Origin: Chamaelirium japonicum
Lineage: Eukaryota; Streptophyta; Magnoliopsida; Liliales; Melanthiaceae
DNA: 64,000 nucleotides
Assembly: GCA_947650365.1 (NCBI GenBank)
Contig: CANTAL010000003.1
Location: forward strand, 1,488,001 to 1,552,000
Direction of reading: 5' to 3'
In this document: piece after piece, positions 1-9,923 of the stretch
Position numbering within the stretch: the stretch's first letter is position 1
How the letters are laid out: each line of letters opens with the position of its first letter
Position numbers and translations under genes: made by a program
Notes under the pieces: generated by a model
What the model was told of the DNA's origin: nothing
Seen by the model: only the letters and a program-made list of their open reading frames with translations
The model's database searches: none

Positions 1-905
1 GGATCGTACGAATGAATTAGAATGGATATATTTATGCGAATGAATTAGAATGGATCATGCGAATGAATTAGAATGAATCATACGAATAAATTAGAATGGT
101 TACATTCGTGCGAATGAATTCGAATGGATCGTACGAATGTATTAGAATGGATCGTACGAATGGATTAGAATGGATTGTACGAATGAATTAGAATGGATCG
201 TACAAATAAATTAGAAAGGTTACATTTATGAGAATGAATTATAATGGATCGTACGAATGAATTAGAATGGATCGTACGAATGGATTAGAATGGATCGGAT
301 CGTGCGAATGAATTAGAATGGATCGTACGAATGGATTAGAATAGATCATACAAATGTAACCATTCTAATTCATTCGTACGATCCATTCTAATTCATTCGT
401 ATGATCCATTCTAATTCATTCCTACGATCTATTCTAATTCATTCGCTCGAATGTATCCATTCTAATTCATTCGTACGATCCATTCTAATTCGTTCGTACG
501 ATCCATTCTAATTCGTTCGTACGATCTATTCTAATTCATTCGTACGATCCATTCTAATTTATTTGTACGATCCATTCTAATTCATTCTTACGATCTATTC
601 TAATTCATTCGTACGATCCATTCTAATTCATTCTCACAAATGTAACCTTTCTAATTCATTTGTACGATCCATTCTAATTCATTCGCATGATCCATTCTAA
701 TTCATTCATACGATCCATTCTAATTCATTCGCACGATCCATTCTAATTTTTTCATATGATCCATTCTAATTCATTCGCACGAATGTATCCATTCTAATTC
801 TTTTGCACGATCCATTCTAATTCATTCCTATGATCCATTCTAATTCATTCCTATGATCCATTCTAATTCATTCGCTCGAATGTATCCATTCTAATTCATT
901 CGTAC
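1..905. repeat. Partial higher-order repeat copy A (plus block then minus block)
   Basis: This segment matches the segment starting at 1642 with a constant offset of 1641 bp. Both contain the same irregular joints in the same order: a GGATATATTTATGCG joint near the start, a doubled GGATCGGATCG joint (292 here, 1933 there), then the switch to minus strand through GAATGTAACC. Similarity stops near 905, where this copy flips back to plus strand and the other does not. It is therefore a truncated member of the higher-order family that also includes 1912-3785 and 3785-5640. Confidence 0.75.
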
Positions 906-1911
906 ACATTTGTGCGAATGAATTAGAATGGATCCACCGAATGAGTTAGAATGGATCATACGAATGAATTCGAATGGATCGTACGAATGAATTAGAATGG
1001 ATTGTGCGAATGAATTAGAATAGATCGTATGAATGAATTAGAATGGATCCACCGAATGAGTTAGAATGGATCAAACAAATGAATTAGAATAGATCGTACG
1101 AATGAATTACAATGGATTGTGCGAATGAATTAGAATAGATCGTATGAATGAATTAGAATGGATCGTACAAATGAATTAGAATAGCTCATACGAATGAATT
1201 AGAATGAATCGTACGAATGAATTAGAATGGTTACATTCATGCGAATGAATTAGAATAGATCATGCGAATGAATTAGAATGGATCGTACGAATGAATTAGA
1301 ATAGATCGTACGAATGAATTAGAATGGATACAGTCGATCGAATGAATTAGAATGGATCGTACGAATGAATTAGAATGGATCATACGAATGAATTAGAATG
1401 GATCGTACGAATGAATTAGAATTGGAATGGATCGTACGAATGAATTAGAATACATCATGTGAATGAATTAGAATGGATCGTACGTTTGAATTAGATTGGA
1501 TTGTGCGAATGAATTAGAATGGATACATTCGTGCGAATGAATTAGAATAGATCGTAGGAATGAATTAGAATCGATCATATGAATGAATTAGAATGGATCG
1601 TACGAATGAATTAGAATGGATACATTCTAATGGATTACAATGGATCGTACGAATGAATTAGAATGGATATATTTATGCGAATGAATTAGAATGGATCGTG
1701 CGAATAAACTAGAATGAATCGTACGAATGAATTAGAATGGTTACATTCGTGCGAATGAATTAGAATGGATCGTACGAATGGATTAGAATGGATCGTACGA
1801 ATGGATTAGAATAGATCGTACGAATGAATTAGAATGGATCGTACAAAAGAATTAGAAAGGTAACATTTGTGAGAATGAATTAGAATGGATCGTACGAATG
1901 AATTAGAATGG

Positions 1912-3785
1912 ATCGTACGAATTGATTAGAATGGATCGGATCGTGCGAATGAATTAGAATGGATCGTACGAATGGATTAGAATGGATCGTACGAATGTAA
2001 CCATTCTAATTCATTCCTACGATCCATTCTAATTCATTCGTATGAGCCATTCTAATTCATTCCTACGATCTATTCTAATTCATTCGCTCGAATGTATCCA
2101 TTCTAATTCATTCGTACGATCCATTCTAATTCGTTCATACGATCCATTCTAATTCATTCGTACGATCCATTCTAATTTATTCGTACGATCCATTCTAATT
2201 CATTCGTACGATCTTTTCTAATTCATTCGTATGATCCATTCTAATTCATTCTCACAAATGTAACCTTTCTAATTCATTTGTACGATCCATTCTAATTCAT
2301 TCGCATGATCCATTCTAATTCATTCGTACGATCCATTCTAATTCATTCGCACGATCCATTCTAATTCTTTCATATGATCCATTCTAATTTATTCGCACGA
2401 ATGTATCCATTCTAATTCATTTGCACGATCCATTCTAATTCATTCCTATGATCTATTCTAATTCATTCGTACGATCCATTCTAATTCATTCGCTCGAATG
2501 TATCCATTCTAGTTTATTCGTATGATCCATTCTAATTTATTCGTACGATCCATTCTAATTCATTCACACAAATGTAACCATTCTAATTCATTCGTACGAT
2601 CCATTCTAATTCATTCCTACGATCCATTCTAATTCATTGATCCATTCTAATTCATTCGCACGATCCATTCTAATTCTTTCGTACGATCCATTCTAATTCA
2701 TTCGCACGAATGTAACCATTCTTATTCATTCGTACGATCCATTCTAATTCATTCCTACGATCCATTCTAATTCATTCGCACGAATGTATCCATTCTAATT
2801 CATTTGTACGATCCAGTCTAATACATTCGCACGAATGTAACCATTCTAATTCATTCGTACGATCCATTCTAATTCATTCCTACGATCCATTCTAATTCAT
2901 TCGCACGAATGTATCCATTCTAATTCATTTGCATGATCCATTCTAATTCATTCCTATGATCCATTCTAATTCATTCGTACGATCCATTCTAATTCATTTG
3001 CACGATTCATTTTAATTTATTCCTATGATCCATTCTAATTCATTCGTACGATCCATTCTAATTCATTCGCACGAATGTAACCATTCTAATTCATTCGTAC
3101 GATCCATTCTAATTCATTCCTACGATCCATTCTAATTCATTCGCACGAATGTATCCATTCTAATTCATTTGCAAGATCCATTCTAATTCATTCATATGAT
3201 CCATTCTAATTCATTCGTACGATCCATTCTAATTCATTCGCTCAATGAATTAGATCGTACGAACGAATTAGAATGGATCGTACGAATGAATTAAAATGGA
3301 TACATTCGAGCGAATGAATTTGAATGGATACATTTGTGCGAATGAATTTGAATGGATCGCACGAATGAATTAGAATGGATCGTACGATGCAATCTAATTC
3401 TTTCGTACAATGCGTTCTAATCCATTCTTACGATCCATTATAATTCATTCGTACAATCTATTCTAATTCATTCGCACGAGCGAATTAGAATGGATCATAT
3501 AAATGAATTAGAAAGGTTACTTTCATGAGAATGAATTAGAATGGATCGTACGAATGAATTAGAATGGATCGTACGAATGAATTAGAATGAATCGTATGAA
3601 TGAATTAGAATTGATCGTATGAATGAATTAGAATGGATACATTCGAGCGAATGAATTAGAATGGATCGTACGAATGAATTAAAATGGATCATAGGAATGA
3701 ATTAGAATGGATCGTGCAAATGAAATAGAATGGATACATTCATGCGAATGAATTAGAATTGATCATAGGAATGAATTAGAATGGA
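1912..3785. repeat. Higher-order repeat unit B, about 1.87 kb
   Basis: This is the first of two adjacent long units in the left arm. It runs from the doubled GGATCGGATCG joint at 1933 through a long minus-strand block, a 140-bp plus segment beginning CTCAATGAATTAGATCG at 3241, a short minus segment, and a plus-strand tail. The next unit repeats this order of irregular variants almost exactly. The offset is 1873 bp at its start and 1850 bp later, consistent with the gain or loss of one 23-bp monomer. Unit edges are chosen from where similarity starts and are approximate. Confidence 0.8.
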
Positions 3786-5640
3786 TCGTACGAATGGATT
3801 AGAATGGATCGGATCGTGCGAATGAATTAGAATGGATCGTACGAATGGATTAGAATGGATCGTACGAATGTAACCATTCTAATTCATTCCTACGATCCAT
3901 TCTAATTTATTCGTATGAGCCATTCTAATTCATTCCTATGATCTATTCTAATTCATTCGCTCGAATGTATCCATTCTAATTCATTCGTACGATCCATTCT
4001 AATTCGTTCATACGATCCATTCTAATTCATTCGTACGATCCATTCTAATTTATTCGTACGATCCATTCTAATTCATTCGTACGATCTATTCTAATTCATT
4101 CGTATGATCCATTCTAATTCATTCTCACAAATGTAACCTTTCTAATTCATTTGTACGATCCATTCTAATTCATTCGCATGATCCATTCTAATTCATTCGT
4201 ACGATCCATTCTAATTCATTCATATGATCTATTCTAATTCATTCGCACGAATGTATCCATTCTAATTCATTTGCACGATCCATTCTAATTCATTCCTATG
4301 ATCCATTCTAATTCATTCGTACGATCCATTCTAATTCATTCGCTCGAATGTATCCATTCTAATTTATTCGTACGATCCATTCTAATTTATTCGTACGATC
4401 CATTCTAATTCATTCGCACGAATGTAACCATTCTAATTCATTCGTACGATCCATTCTAATTCATTCCTACGATCCATTCTAATTCATTGATCCATTCTAA
4501 TTCATTAGCACGATCCATTCTAATTCTTTCGTACGATCCATTCTAATTCATTCGCACGAATGTAACCATTCTAATTCATTCGTACGATCCATTCTAATTC
4601 ATTCCTACGATCCATTCTAATTCATTCGCACGAATGTATCCATTCTAATTCATTTGTACGATCCAGTCTAATACATTCGGACGAATGTAACCATTCTAAT
4701 TCATTCGTACGATCCATTCTAATTCATTCCTACGATCCATTCTAATTCATTCGCACGAATGTATCCATTCTAATTCATTTGCACGATCCATTCTAATTCA
4801 TTCCTATGATCCATTCTAATTCATTCATACGATCCATTCTAATTCATTTGCACGATGCATTTTAATTCATTCCTATGATCCATTCTAATTCATTCGTACG
4901 ATCCATTCTAATTCATTCGCACGAATGTAACCATTCTAATTCATTCGTACGATCCATTCTAATTCATTTCTACGATCCATTCTAATTCATTCGCACGAAT
5001 GTATCCATTCTAATTCATTTGCAAGATCTATTCTAATTCATTCATATGATCCATTCTAATTCATTCGTACGATCCATTCTAATTCATTCGCTCAATGAAT
5101 TAGATCGTACGAACGAATTAGAATGGATCGTACGAATGAATTAAAATGGATACATTCGAGCGAATGAATTTGAATGGATACATTTGTGCGAATGAATTTG
5201 AATGGATCGCACGAATGAATTAGAATGGATCGTACGATGCAATCTAATTCTTTCGTACAATGCGTTCTAATCCATTCTTACGATCCATTATAATTCATTC
5301 GTACAATCTATTCTAATTCATTCGCACGAGCGAATTAGAATGGATCATACAAATGAATTAGAAAGGTTACTTTCGTGAGAATGAATTAGAATGGATCGTA
5401 CGAATGAATTAGAATGGATCGTATGAATGAATTAGAATTGATCGTATGAATGAATTATAATGGATACATTCGAGCGAATGAATTAGAATGGATCGTACGA
5501 ATGAATTAGAATGGATCATAGGAATGAATTAGAATGGATCGTGCGAATGAATTAGAATGGATTGTACGAATGAATTAGAATGGATACATTCGTACGAATG
5601 AATTAGAATAGATCGTAGGAATGAATTAGAATGGATCATA
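3785..5640. repeat. Higher-order repeat unit C, about 1.85 kb
   Basis: This is the second tandem copy of the unit before it. The marker GGATCGGATCG is at 3806 and CTCAATGAATTAGATCG at 5091. Variant order is conserved across two internal strand switches, with differences of only a few per cent by eye. A duplication this long and similar implies recent unequal exchange or a similar copying event rather than monomer-by-monomer growth. Confidence 0.8.
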
Positions 5641-6121
5641 CGAATGAATTAGAATGGATCGTGCGAATGAATTAGAATGGATTGTACGAATGAATTAGAA
5701 TGGATCGTGCGAATGAATTAGAATGGATCGTGCGAATGAATTAGAATGGATCGTACGAATGAATTAGAATGGTTCGTACGAACGAATTAGAATGGATCAT
5801 ACGAATGAATTAGAATGGATCGTACGAAAGAATTAGAATGGATATATTCGAGCGAATGAATTAGAATGGATCATATGAATGAATTATAATGGATCATAGG
5901 AATGAATTAGAATGGATCGTGCGAATGAATTAGAATGGATCGTGTGAATGAATTAGAATAGATCATACGAATGAATTAGAATGGATCGTGCGAATGAATT
6001 AGAATGGATCGTGCGAATGAATTAGAATGGATCGTGCGAATGAATTAGAATGGATTATACGAATGAATTAGAATGGATCGTTCGAACGAATTAGAATGGA
6101 TCGTATGAACGAATTAGAATG

Positions 6122-6126
6122 GATCG
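6122..6126. repeat. Target-site duplication, left copy (GATCG)
   Basis: The five bases GATCG sit directly before the TGTT that opens the 5' LTR and recur directly after the AACA that closes the 3' LTR (19251-19255). Five bases is the usual Ty3/gypsy integrase footprint. GATCG is part of the satellite monomer, so the element landed inside one repeat unit. Removing the element and one GATCG leaves a continuous satellite unit. Confidence 0.93.
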
Positions 6127-6379
6127 TGTTGGGGGTAGACAGAAACCACATATCTTGGGTAGCATTGCAAACGCATCTGAGATAAGAGTTCTCGAGGGAG
6201 CCCGTCCAAAAAGCTCGCCCTCCCAGCCCATCAGGAGCTCGCCCCCCCCACAGGGAGCTGGATGGACACCTTGTATCTGAGTGCAGCTCGCAGGAGTTCG
6301 CTCCCCCGTGCTCACCAAATCACCTTGACAGGGAGCGAGATCCACATTAGGCTGAAAGGGGCCAGGCCAAGAGCACTCT

Positions 6380-6700
6380 TAAGAGCTCACCTGAGCTCGA
6401 TGGAGCTTGCCTGAGATCGCCCAGAAGCTCGCTCAGGAGCTCGCCTGAGCTCGATGGAGCTCGCCCGAGATCGCCCAGAAGCTCGCTCAGGAGCTCGCCC
6501 CGTAGCTCGCCAAGCTCACCCAGGAGCTCGCCTAAGCTCGCTCAGGAGCTCGTCCCGGAGTTCGCCAAGCCCGCGCGAGAACTCGCTGGCAGTGATAGCG
6601 GGAGTTAGACCGTCATGCATAACGAAGACACCGGCATCGCGAACGCCCCTAGCTCGCGCAGGAGCTCGCCCCTAGCTCGCTCAGGAGCTCGCCCAAGCTC
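6380..6700 (+). repeat. GAGCTCGCC-rich low-complexity segment in the 5' LTR
   Basis: About 320 bp made largely of variants of AGGAGCTCGCC, CTGAGCTCGATGG and AGAAGCTCGCTC, repeated irregularly with spacings of about 10 to 40 bp. The palindrome GAGCTC recurs many times. The same segment is in the 3' LTR near 18308-18628, and scattered AGCTCGC words also occur at 13.4 kb and 17.2-17.9 kb of the element. It may be an expanded regulatory or packaging motif or simply slippage. The sequence alone does not decide. Confidence 0.7.
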
Positions 6701-7086
6701 GCCAGAATTCCCCAGTTTATCGAGGAGGTTGCTCCCGCGAGGCCCGACTCTTGATAGATGTGGAAGAGAAGGCGGAGCAATGGAGGGCGAGCTCACCTTA
6801 GCTCCCCGTCGGAGGTCGCCCATAATGTATGAGAGGATACCAGGTGTCAAAACCCCACGGAAGCTACGTGGACAAACGTGGTCCACGGAAGCTCGCTCGA
6901 ATCAGTTCGAGACCTCCCAGACTTGAACATTCCAGAATGGCCACCTGGCCACGACAAGAAAGATTCCCTCCCCCACTCAAACCGCCTGGCAGGCCTGACG
7001 ACAGAATGTCAGGGCGCGAGTACCAAGGACTGTCAGACCCACGCGAGCCAGAACGTGGGGGGTCTAGAAGGCGCCGGAAGAATCTC

Positions 7087-7124
7087 CACGTGTCGGGCCA
7101 CGGTAGGCCGCCGATTGCTATAAA
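7087..7124 (+). promoter_or_regulatory. Predicted LTR core promoter: G-box and TATA box
   Basis: A G-box (CACGTG) lies at 7087-7092 and a TATA box (TATAAA in GCTATAAATGCTC) at 7119-7124, so transcription would be expected to begin about 30 bp downstream, near 7150. The R region would start there. The same pair is in the 3' LTR at 19015-19020 and 19047-19052. In plants the G-box binds bZIP and bHLH factors in light, abscisic-acid and stress responses. Its role here is inference. Confidence 0.65.
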
Positions 7125-7324
7125 TGCTCACCCCCAGGCTCCATAGTACAGGTTCGAAATCCCTTTTCCTTCCTCTTTGGTCCATTACAGCTCGCCGTTG
7201 TGCCACTGTGACTGACTTGAGCGTCGGAGGGTCTGCGCTCCTAAGGGAGCCAGCCGTTCTCACGTTCTCTTTTCTTTGTCTTGCAGGCAGCCCGCACGGA
7301 CCAGCGAAAAATCCCCCGAACATT

Positions 7325-7342
7325 TGGCGCCGTCTGTGGGAT
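7325..7342 (+). other. Primer-binding site for minus-strand DNA synthesis
   Basis: TGGCGCCGTCTGTGGG lies two bases after the 5' LTR, the normal place for a tRNA primer site. The first nine bases, TGGCGCCGT, are complementary to the 3' end of plant tRNA-Asp (…GGCGCCA). The following bases match less well, so the tRNA assignment is tentative. The rest of 7323-7412 is untranslated leader up to the gag ATG. Confidence 0.75.
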
Positions 7343-7412
7343 CTTCGACTGGTTCCTGCGAGAACGCCCACGACCACGCGGTTGAGCGCAGTTCGCTCTC
7401 GTAACCTCAAGG

Positions 7413-9917
7413 ATGGCTCCGGCGACAAGGGAACGCAGGCGACCGAGGACTCGTGCCAGATCTGCGCGCAGCGAGCCTCCGGTCGAGACCCCTCAGCCCC
7501 AGGTCCCGCTCAGCGACCAACTCTTATTGGAGATGTTGGCCACCCAGCGGGCGATGATGGAGGAGCTGACACGATTGCGTCAGGCTCCGGCGGCCAGCCG
7601 ACGATCTGGGCCGATGAAGACGGCGTCTCCGGTGCGACCACCGGCGTCAACATCGCGACCGCCCACGGTCGCTCCGGTGCGGCAGGTTTCCCAACCGGAA
7701 CCCCCAGTCGGGAGAGCGGCTGTACGCGGGGTGCCGGAAACCCCGCTCACAAGGTTGCAGAAGCTAGTCACCCAGCGATCTAGCAACCAGGCGACCTCGC
7801 GCGCGACCATTCCCTGCCGCCGTAGCCGGAGCGCCGATTCTGAGGGGTCGGAGGCAAGATCTCTAGAGCGGGATCGCGACCCACGCCATCGGCGACGAGG
7901 GAAAGAGCCCGCGGTAGAAATATCTTCAGGAGCTCGAGAGGCAACGGCCTCCCACAGACCAACTGACGCGCCGAAGGAATCCGTGGGTGGACAGCAAGGA
8001 GCCCGCCGAGCGGTTGCCCCCGAGGGTCGCCGCGGGGTGGGGCCGACCTCGCCACAAGGGAGCGTACGAGACCGCCTAGGACCTGCGCAGCCACCTCTGG
8101 GAGTTCTCCCCGGGCGCTGGCGGCGACCTAGTACGCCAGTAGATTTACTTGAAGACCTTGCCGCCCACGGAGGTAGCTCGCCTTTCACCAGCGAGGTCCA
8201 CCAAGGGGGTTTTCCGCACCACTGGACCCCCCCGAAGTTTGTATTGTTCGACGGGTCGCAGGATCCCGTTGACCATCTCTTGGCTTACAGAAAGCTTCTG
8301 TTTTTCCGGGACCAAGACCACGTCTTGTGCCGAGCATTCCCGAGCAGTTTGACCGGCTCGGCATTGAACTGGTTCCACAAGTTGCCGCCCGGCACGATCC
8401 CCGACTTTCCAACTCTCTCTAGGCTATTCCTGGAGCAGTATCGCTGCAATAGGCAGCCCCCGAAGAGAATCGAGTCTCTGTTTACTTTAACCATGGGAGC
8501 TCGCGAGACGCTCCGGTGCTTCGCAACGCGATTCCGGAGCGCCTACCTCGCTCTGGAAGACGCGGCGGGCCAAGATCGTACCGTGGTGAGCGCTTTCAGA
8601 AGCGCCCTCCCCGAGGGTTGCAAGCTTCATGACGCTCTAGTGATCAAGGACCCTCGCACGATGGTTGAACTATTTGCCCTGGTCCAGCAACACATCAAGC
8701 TCGAAGACGCTGTGCTAGACCGAAAGGGAAAGGCAGCCGAGCAGCGACCTCCTCCGGCCCCGCGACCGCTCGTCGTCAAGGCCGTAGAGAGAAGGGAGGT
8801 GCCCCTGGCGGTGGCTTTGCCTGGACCGCCCGCTGTTCCTGCTGAACAGCCCGCTGAAGCCCCCACGGCTGTCGCTGGAAGACCGGCGAACTGGCGCCTG
8901 CCTCCAGGACCCGGGGAGCGGGATTTCACCGTGCTGACCCACTCGCCAGGACAAATCTTCCATCAGATTCGGAATGAACCTTTCTTCCAGTACCCGCCAC
9001 CCCTACAGGTCGGAGAGCCTGGCTCTACCGACAACTCGCGGCGGTGCGCCTTTCATCGAAGCCCTGGGCATCACACTAACAGATGCCGGGCTCTCAAGAA
9101 CCACCTCGAGGATTTGGTCACCCAGGGCCACTTGAATCAGTTTATTTCGCCTCCAAGGAGGTTCGAGGTAGTACCGACACGGGCCCCTCGGGAGGGAGAT
9201 CGCCCGGGGCCCGCTGAGCCCGCCCTGCCTCCGCCTCCCGCGGAAGGACCGGCGATCTGCCATACCATTAGCGGGCGGCTGTGCGGCCCGAGATCCAGTA
9301 ATGAAGCCCGCCGACGAGTCAGGGAGATGGAGCGGGCACAAAAGGTATTTTCCGTCTCGCTAACTCCTACTTTACTTCAAGCACCAAGGGTGGAAGCCCG
9401 CGATTTTCTCTGGTTTTCGGAAGATGACATGACTGGGGTCGTTACGCCCCACAATGACCCCCTCGTCATACGCCTGATGATGGCTAACATCGAGGTGAGG
9501 CGAGCTCTGGTTGATCCGGGGAGCGCCGTGGACATCCTTTTTCTGTCGGCCTACCTGCGAATGGGGTTGAGACTCGCCGACCTGTCTCCCTCGACGAGCT
9601 CCCTCAGTGGGTTCACCGGAGAGGTCGCCAGAGTGGCAGGGGAGATAACCCTTACGGTGACCGCTGGCCCGGAGGCTCGCCAAGTCCGCTTCGCGGTAGT
9701 GGATGGAAGTTCCGCATTTAACGCCATCCTTGGGCGGCCTTGGCTAAGGCAAATGAATGCGGTAGCTTCACCCAACCATCAGGCCCTCAAATTCCCAACC
9801 GCGAGCGGGGTCGTAGTAATTCGGGGTGATCAGGTAGCCTCTACCCGATGCGAGCAGGATGTCCTTCACCTCAGGGACATGGAGGTCGCCGAGGCCAAGA
9901 GGCCCGCACCCTCCTAG
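7413..9917 (+). CDS. gag-pro: Gag-protease polyprotein of the Tat retrotransposon
   Basis: An 834-residue ORF whose ATG lies in good context (AAGGATGGCT), 90 bp after the LTR. The first 250 or so residues are basic, Arg/Pro-rich and probably disordered. Residues about 255-440 match the plant retrotransposon gag (capsid) domain, including the DPVDHLLAYR, LNWFHKLP and FLEQYR-type landmarks. A zinc knuckle of the Tat type follows, with C545, H548, H553 and C558 (C-X2-H-X4-H-X4-C). An aspartic-protease-like segment near residue 700 reads LVDPGSAVDIL, followed by a conserved ILGRPWL element. The capsid would form the virus-like particle and the protease would process the polyprotein. The ORF ends at a UAG in the same frame as pol and looks whole. 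Confidence 0.92.
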   Translation: MAPATRERRRPRTRARSARSEPPVETPQPQVPLSDQLLLEMLATQRAMMEELTRLRQAPAASRRSGPMKTASPVRPPASTSRPPTVAPVRQVSQPEPPVGRAAVRGVPETPLTRLQKLVTQRSSNQATSRATIPCRRSRSADSEGSEARSLERDRDPRHRRRGKEPAVEISSGAREATASHRPTDAPKESVGGQQGARRAVAPEGRRGVGPTSPQGSVRDRLGPAQPPLGVLPGRWRRPSTPVDLLEDLAAHGGSSPFTSEVHQGGFPHHWTPPKFVLFDGSQDPVDHLLAYRKLLFFRDQDHVLCRAFPSSLTGSALNWFHKLPPGTIPDFPTLSRLFLEQYRCNRQPPKRIESLFTLTMGARETLRCFATRFRSAYLALEDAAGQDRTVVSAFRSALPEGCKLHDALVIKDPRTMVELFALVQQHIKLEDAVLDRKGKAAEQRPPPAPRPLVVKAVERREVPLAVALPGPPAVPAEQPAEAPTAVAGRPANWRLPPGPGERDFTVLTHSPGQIFHQIRNEPFFQYPPPLQVGEPGSTDNSRRCAFHRSPGHHTNRCRALKNHLEDLVTQGHLNQFISPPRRFEVVPTRAPREGDRPGPAEPALPPPPAEGPAICHTISGRLCGPRSSNEARRRVREMERAQKVFSVSLTPTLLQAPRVEARDFLWFSEDDMTGVVTPHNDPLVIRLMMANIEVRRALVDPGSAVDILFLSAYLRMGLRLADLSPSTSSLSGFTGEVARVAGEITLTVTAGPEARQVRFAVVDGSSAFNAILGRPWLRQMNAVASPNHQALKFPTASGVVVIRGDQVASTRCEQDVLHLRDMEVAEAKRPAPS

Positions 9918-9923
9918 CAATTA
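9915..9923 (+). promoter_or_regulatory. Probable gag-pol read-through signal (UAG CAA UUA)
   Basis: The gag-protease frame ends in UAG followed at once by CAA UUA, and pol continues in the same frame. UAG-CAA-UUA is the tobacco mosaic virus leaky-stop context (consensus stop plus CARYYA). In-frame stop suppression is an established recoding route for making a small amount of a longer product. Here it would set the Gag to Gag-Pol ratio. The match is seen directly; its efficiency in this element is inference. Confidence 0.75.

Larger units (their letters stand above)
1..6121. repeat. Left arm of 23/28-bp satellite array, mixed orientation
   Basis: The whole stretch is a tandem satellite and holds no gene. 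The plus-strand monomer opens with GAATGAATTAGAATGG and closes on a GTAC core, 23 bp in all. A 28-bp form replaces the joint with a longer one containing ACATTCG. The monomer looks like an older doubling of a word of about 10 bp (GAATGRATYR). Orientation by reading: plus 1-355, minus 355-905, plus 905-1990, minus 1990-3243, plus 3243-3385, minus 3385-3475, plus 3478-3860, minus 3868-5090, plus 5090-5235, minus 5236-5330, plus 5330-6121. Boundaries are good to about one monomer. Short ORFs in it are by-products of the repeat. Satellite identity is certain; the chromosomal location (pericentromere, subtelomere, heterochromatic knob) cannot be told. Confidence 0.97.
6127..7322 (+). repeat. 5' LTR (1196 bp)
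   Basis: It begins TGTTGGGGGTAGAC and ends CCCCCGAACA, so it has the TG...CA ends of LTRs. Its partner is 18055-19250, of identical length and about 99.3% identical by eye. A G-box and a TATA box in the last third mark the likely promoter. The first half is crowded with GAGCTCGCC-like words. No true gene lies inside it; the small ORFs on both strands recur in both LTRs only because the LTRs are copies. Confidence 0.96.

Noticed and set aside
1-6121. CRISPR-like array of short repeats
   Set aside because: The repeat has no unique spacers; units are contiguous and change strand. The linked retrotransposon is a plant element.
6127-7322. Several ORFs of 60-130 codons on both strands of the LTRs
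   Set aside because: They occur in both LTR copies, lack known domains and overlap each other in several frames. They follow from GC-rich sequence with few stop codons.
7124-7783. 219-codon ORF overlapping the leader and the start of gag
   Set aside because: It lies in another frame of the gag region. The gag frame has the good ATG context and the recognisable domains.
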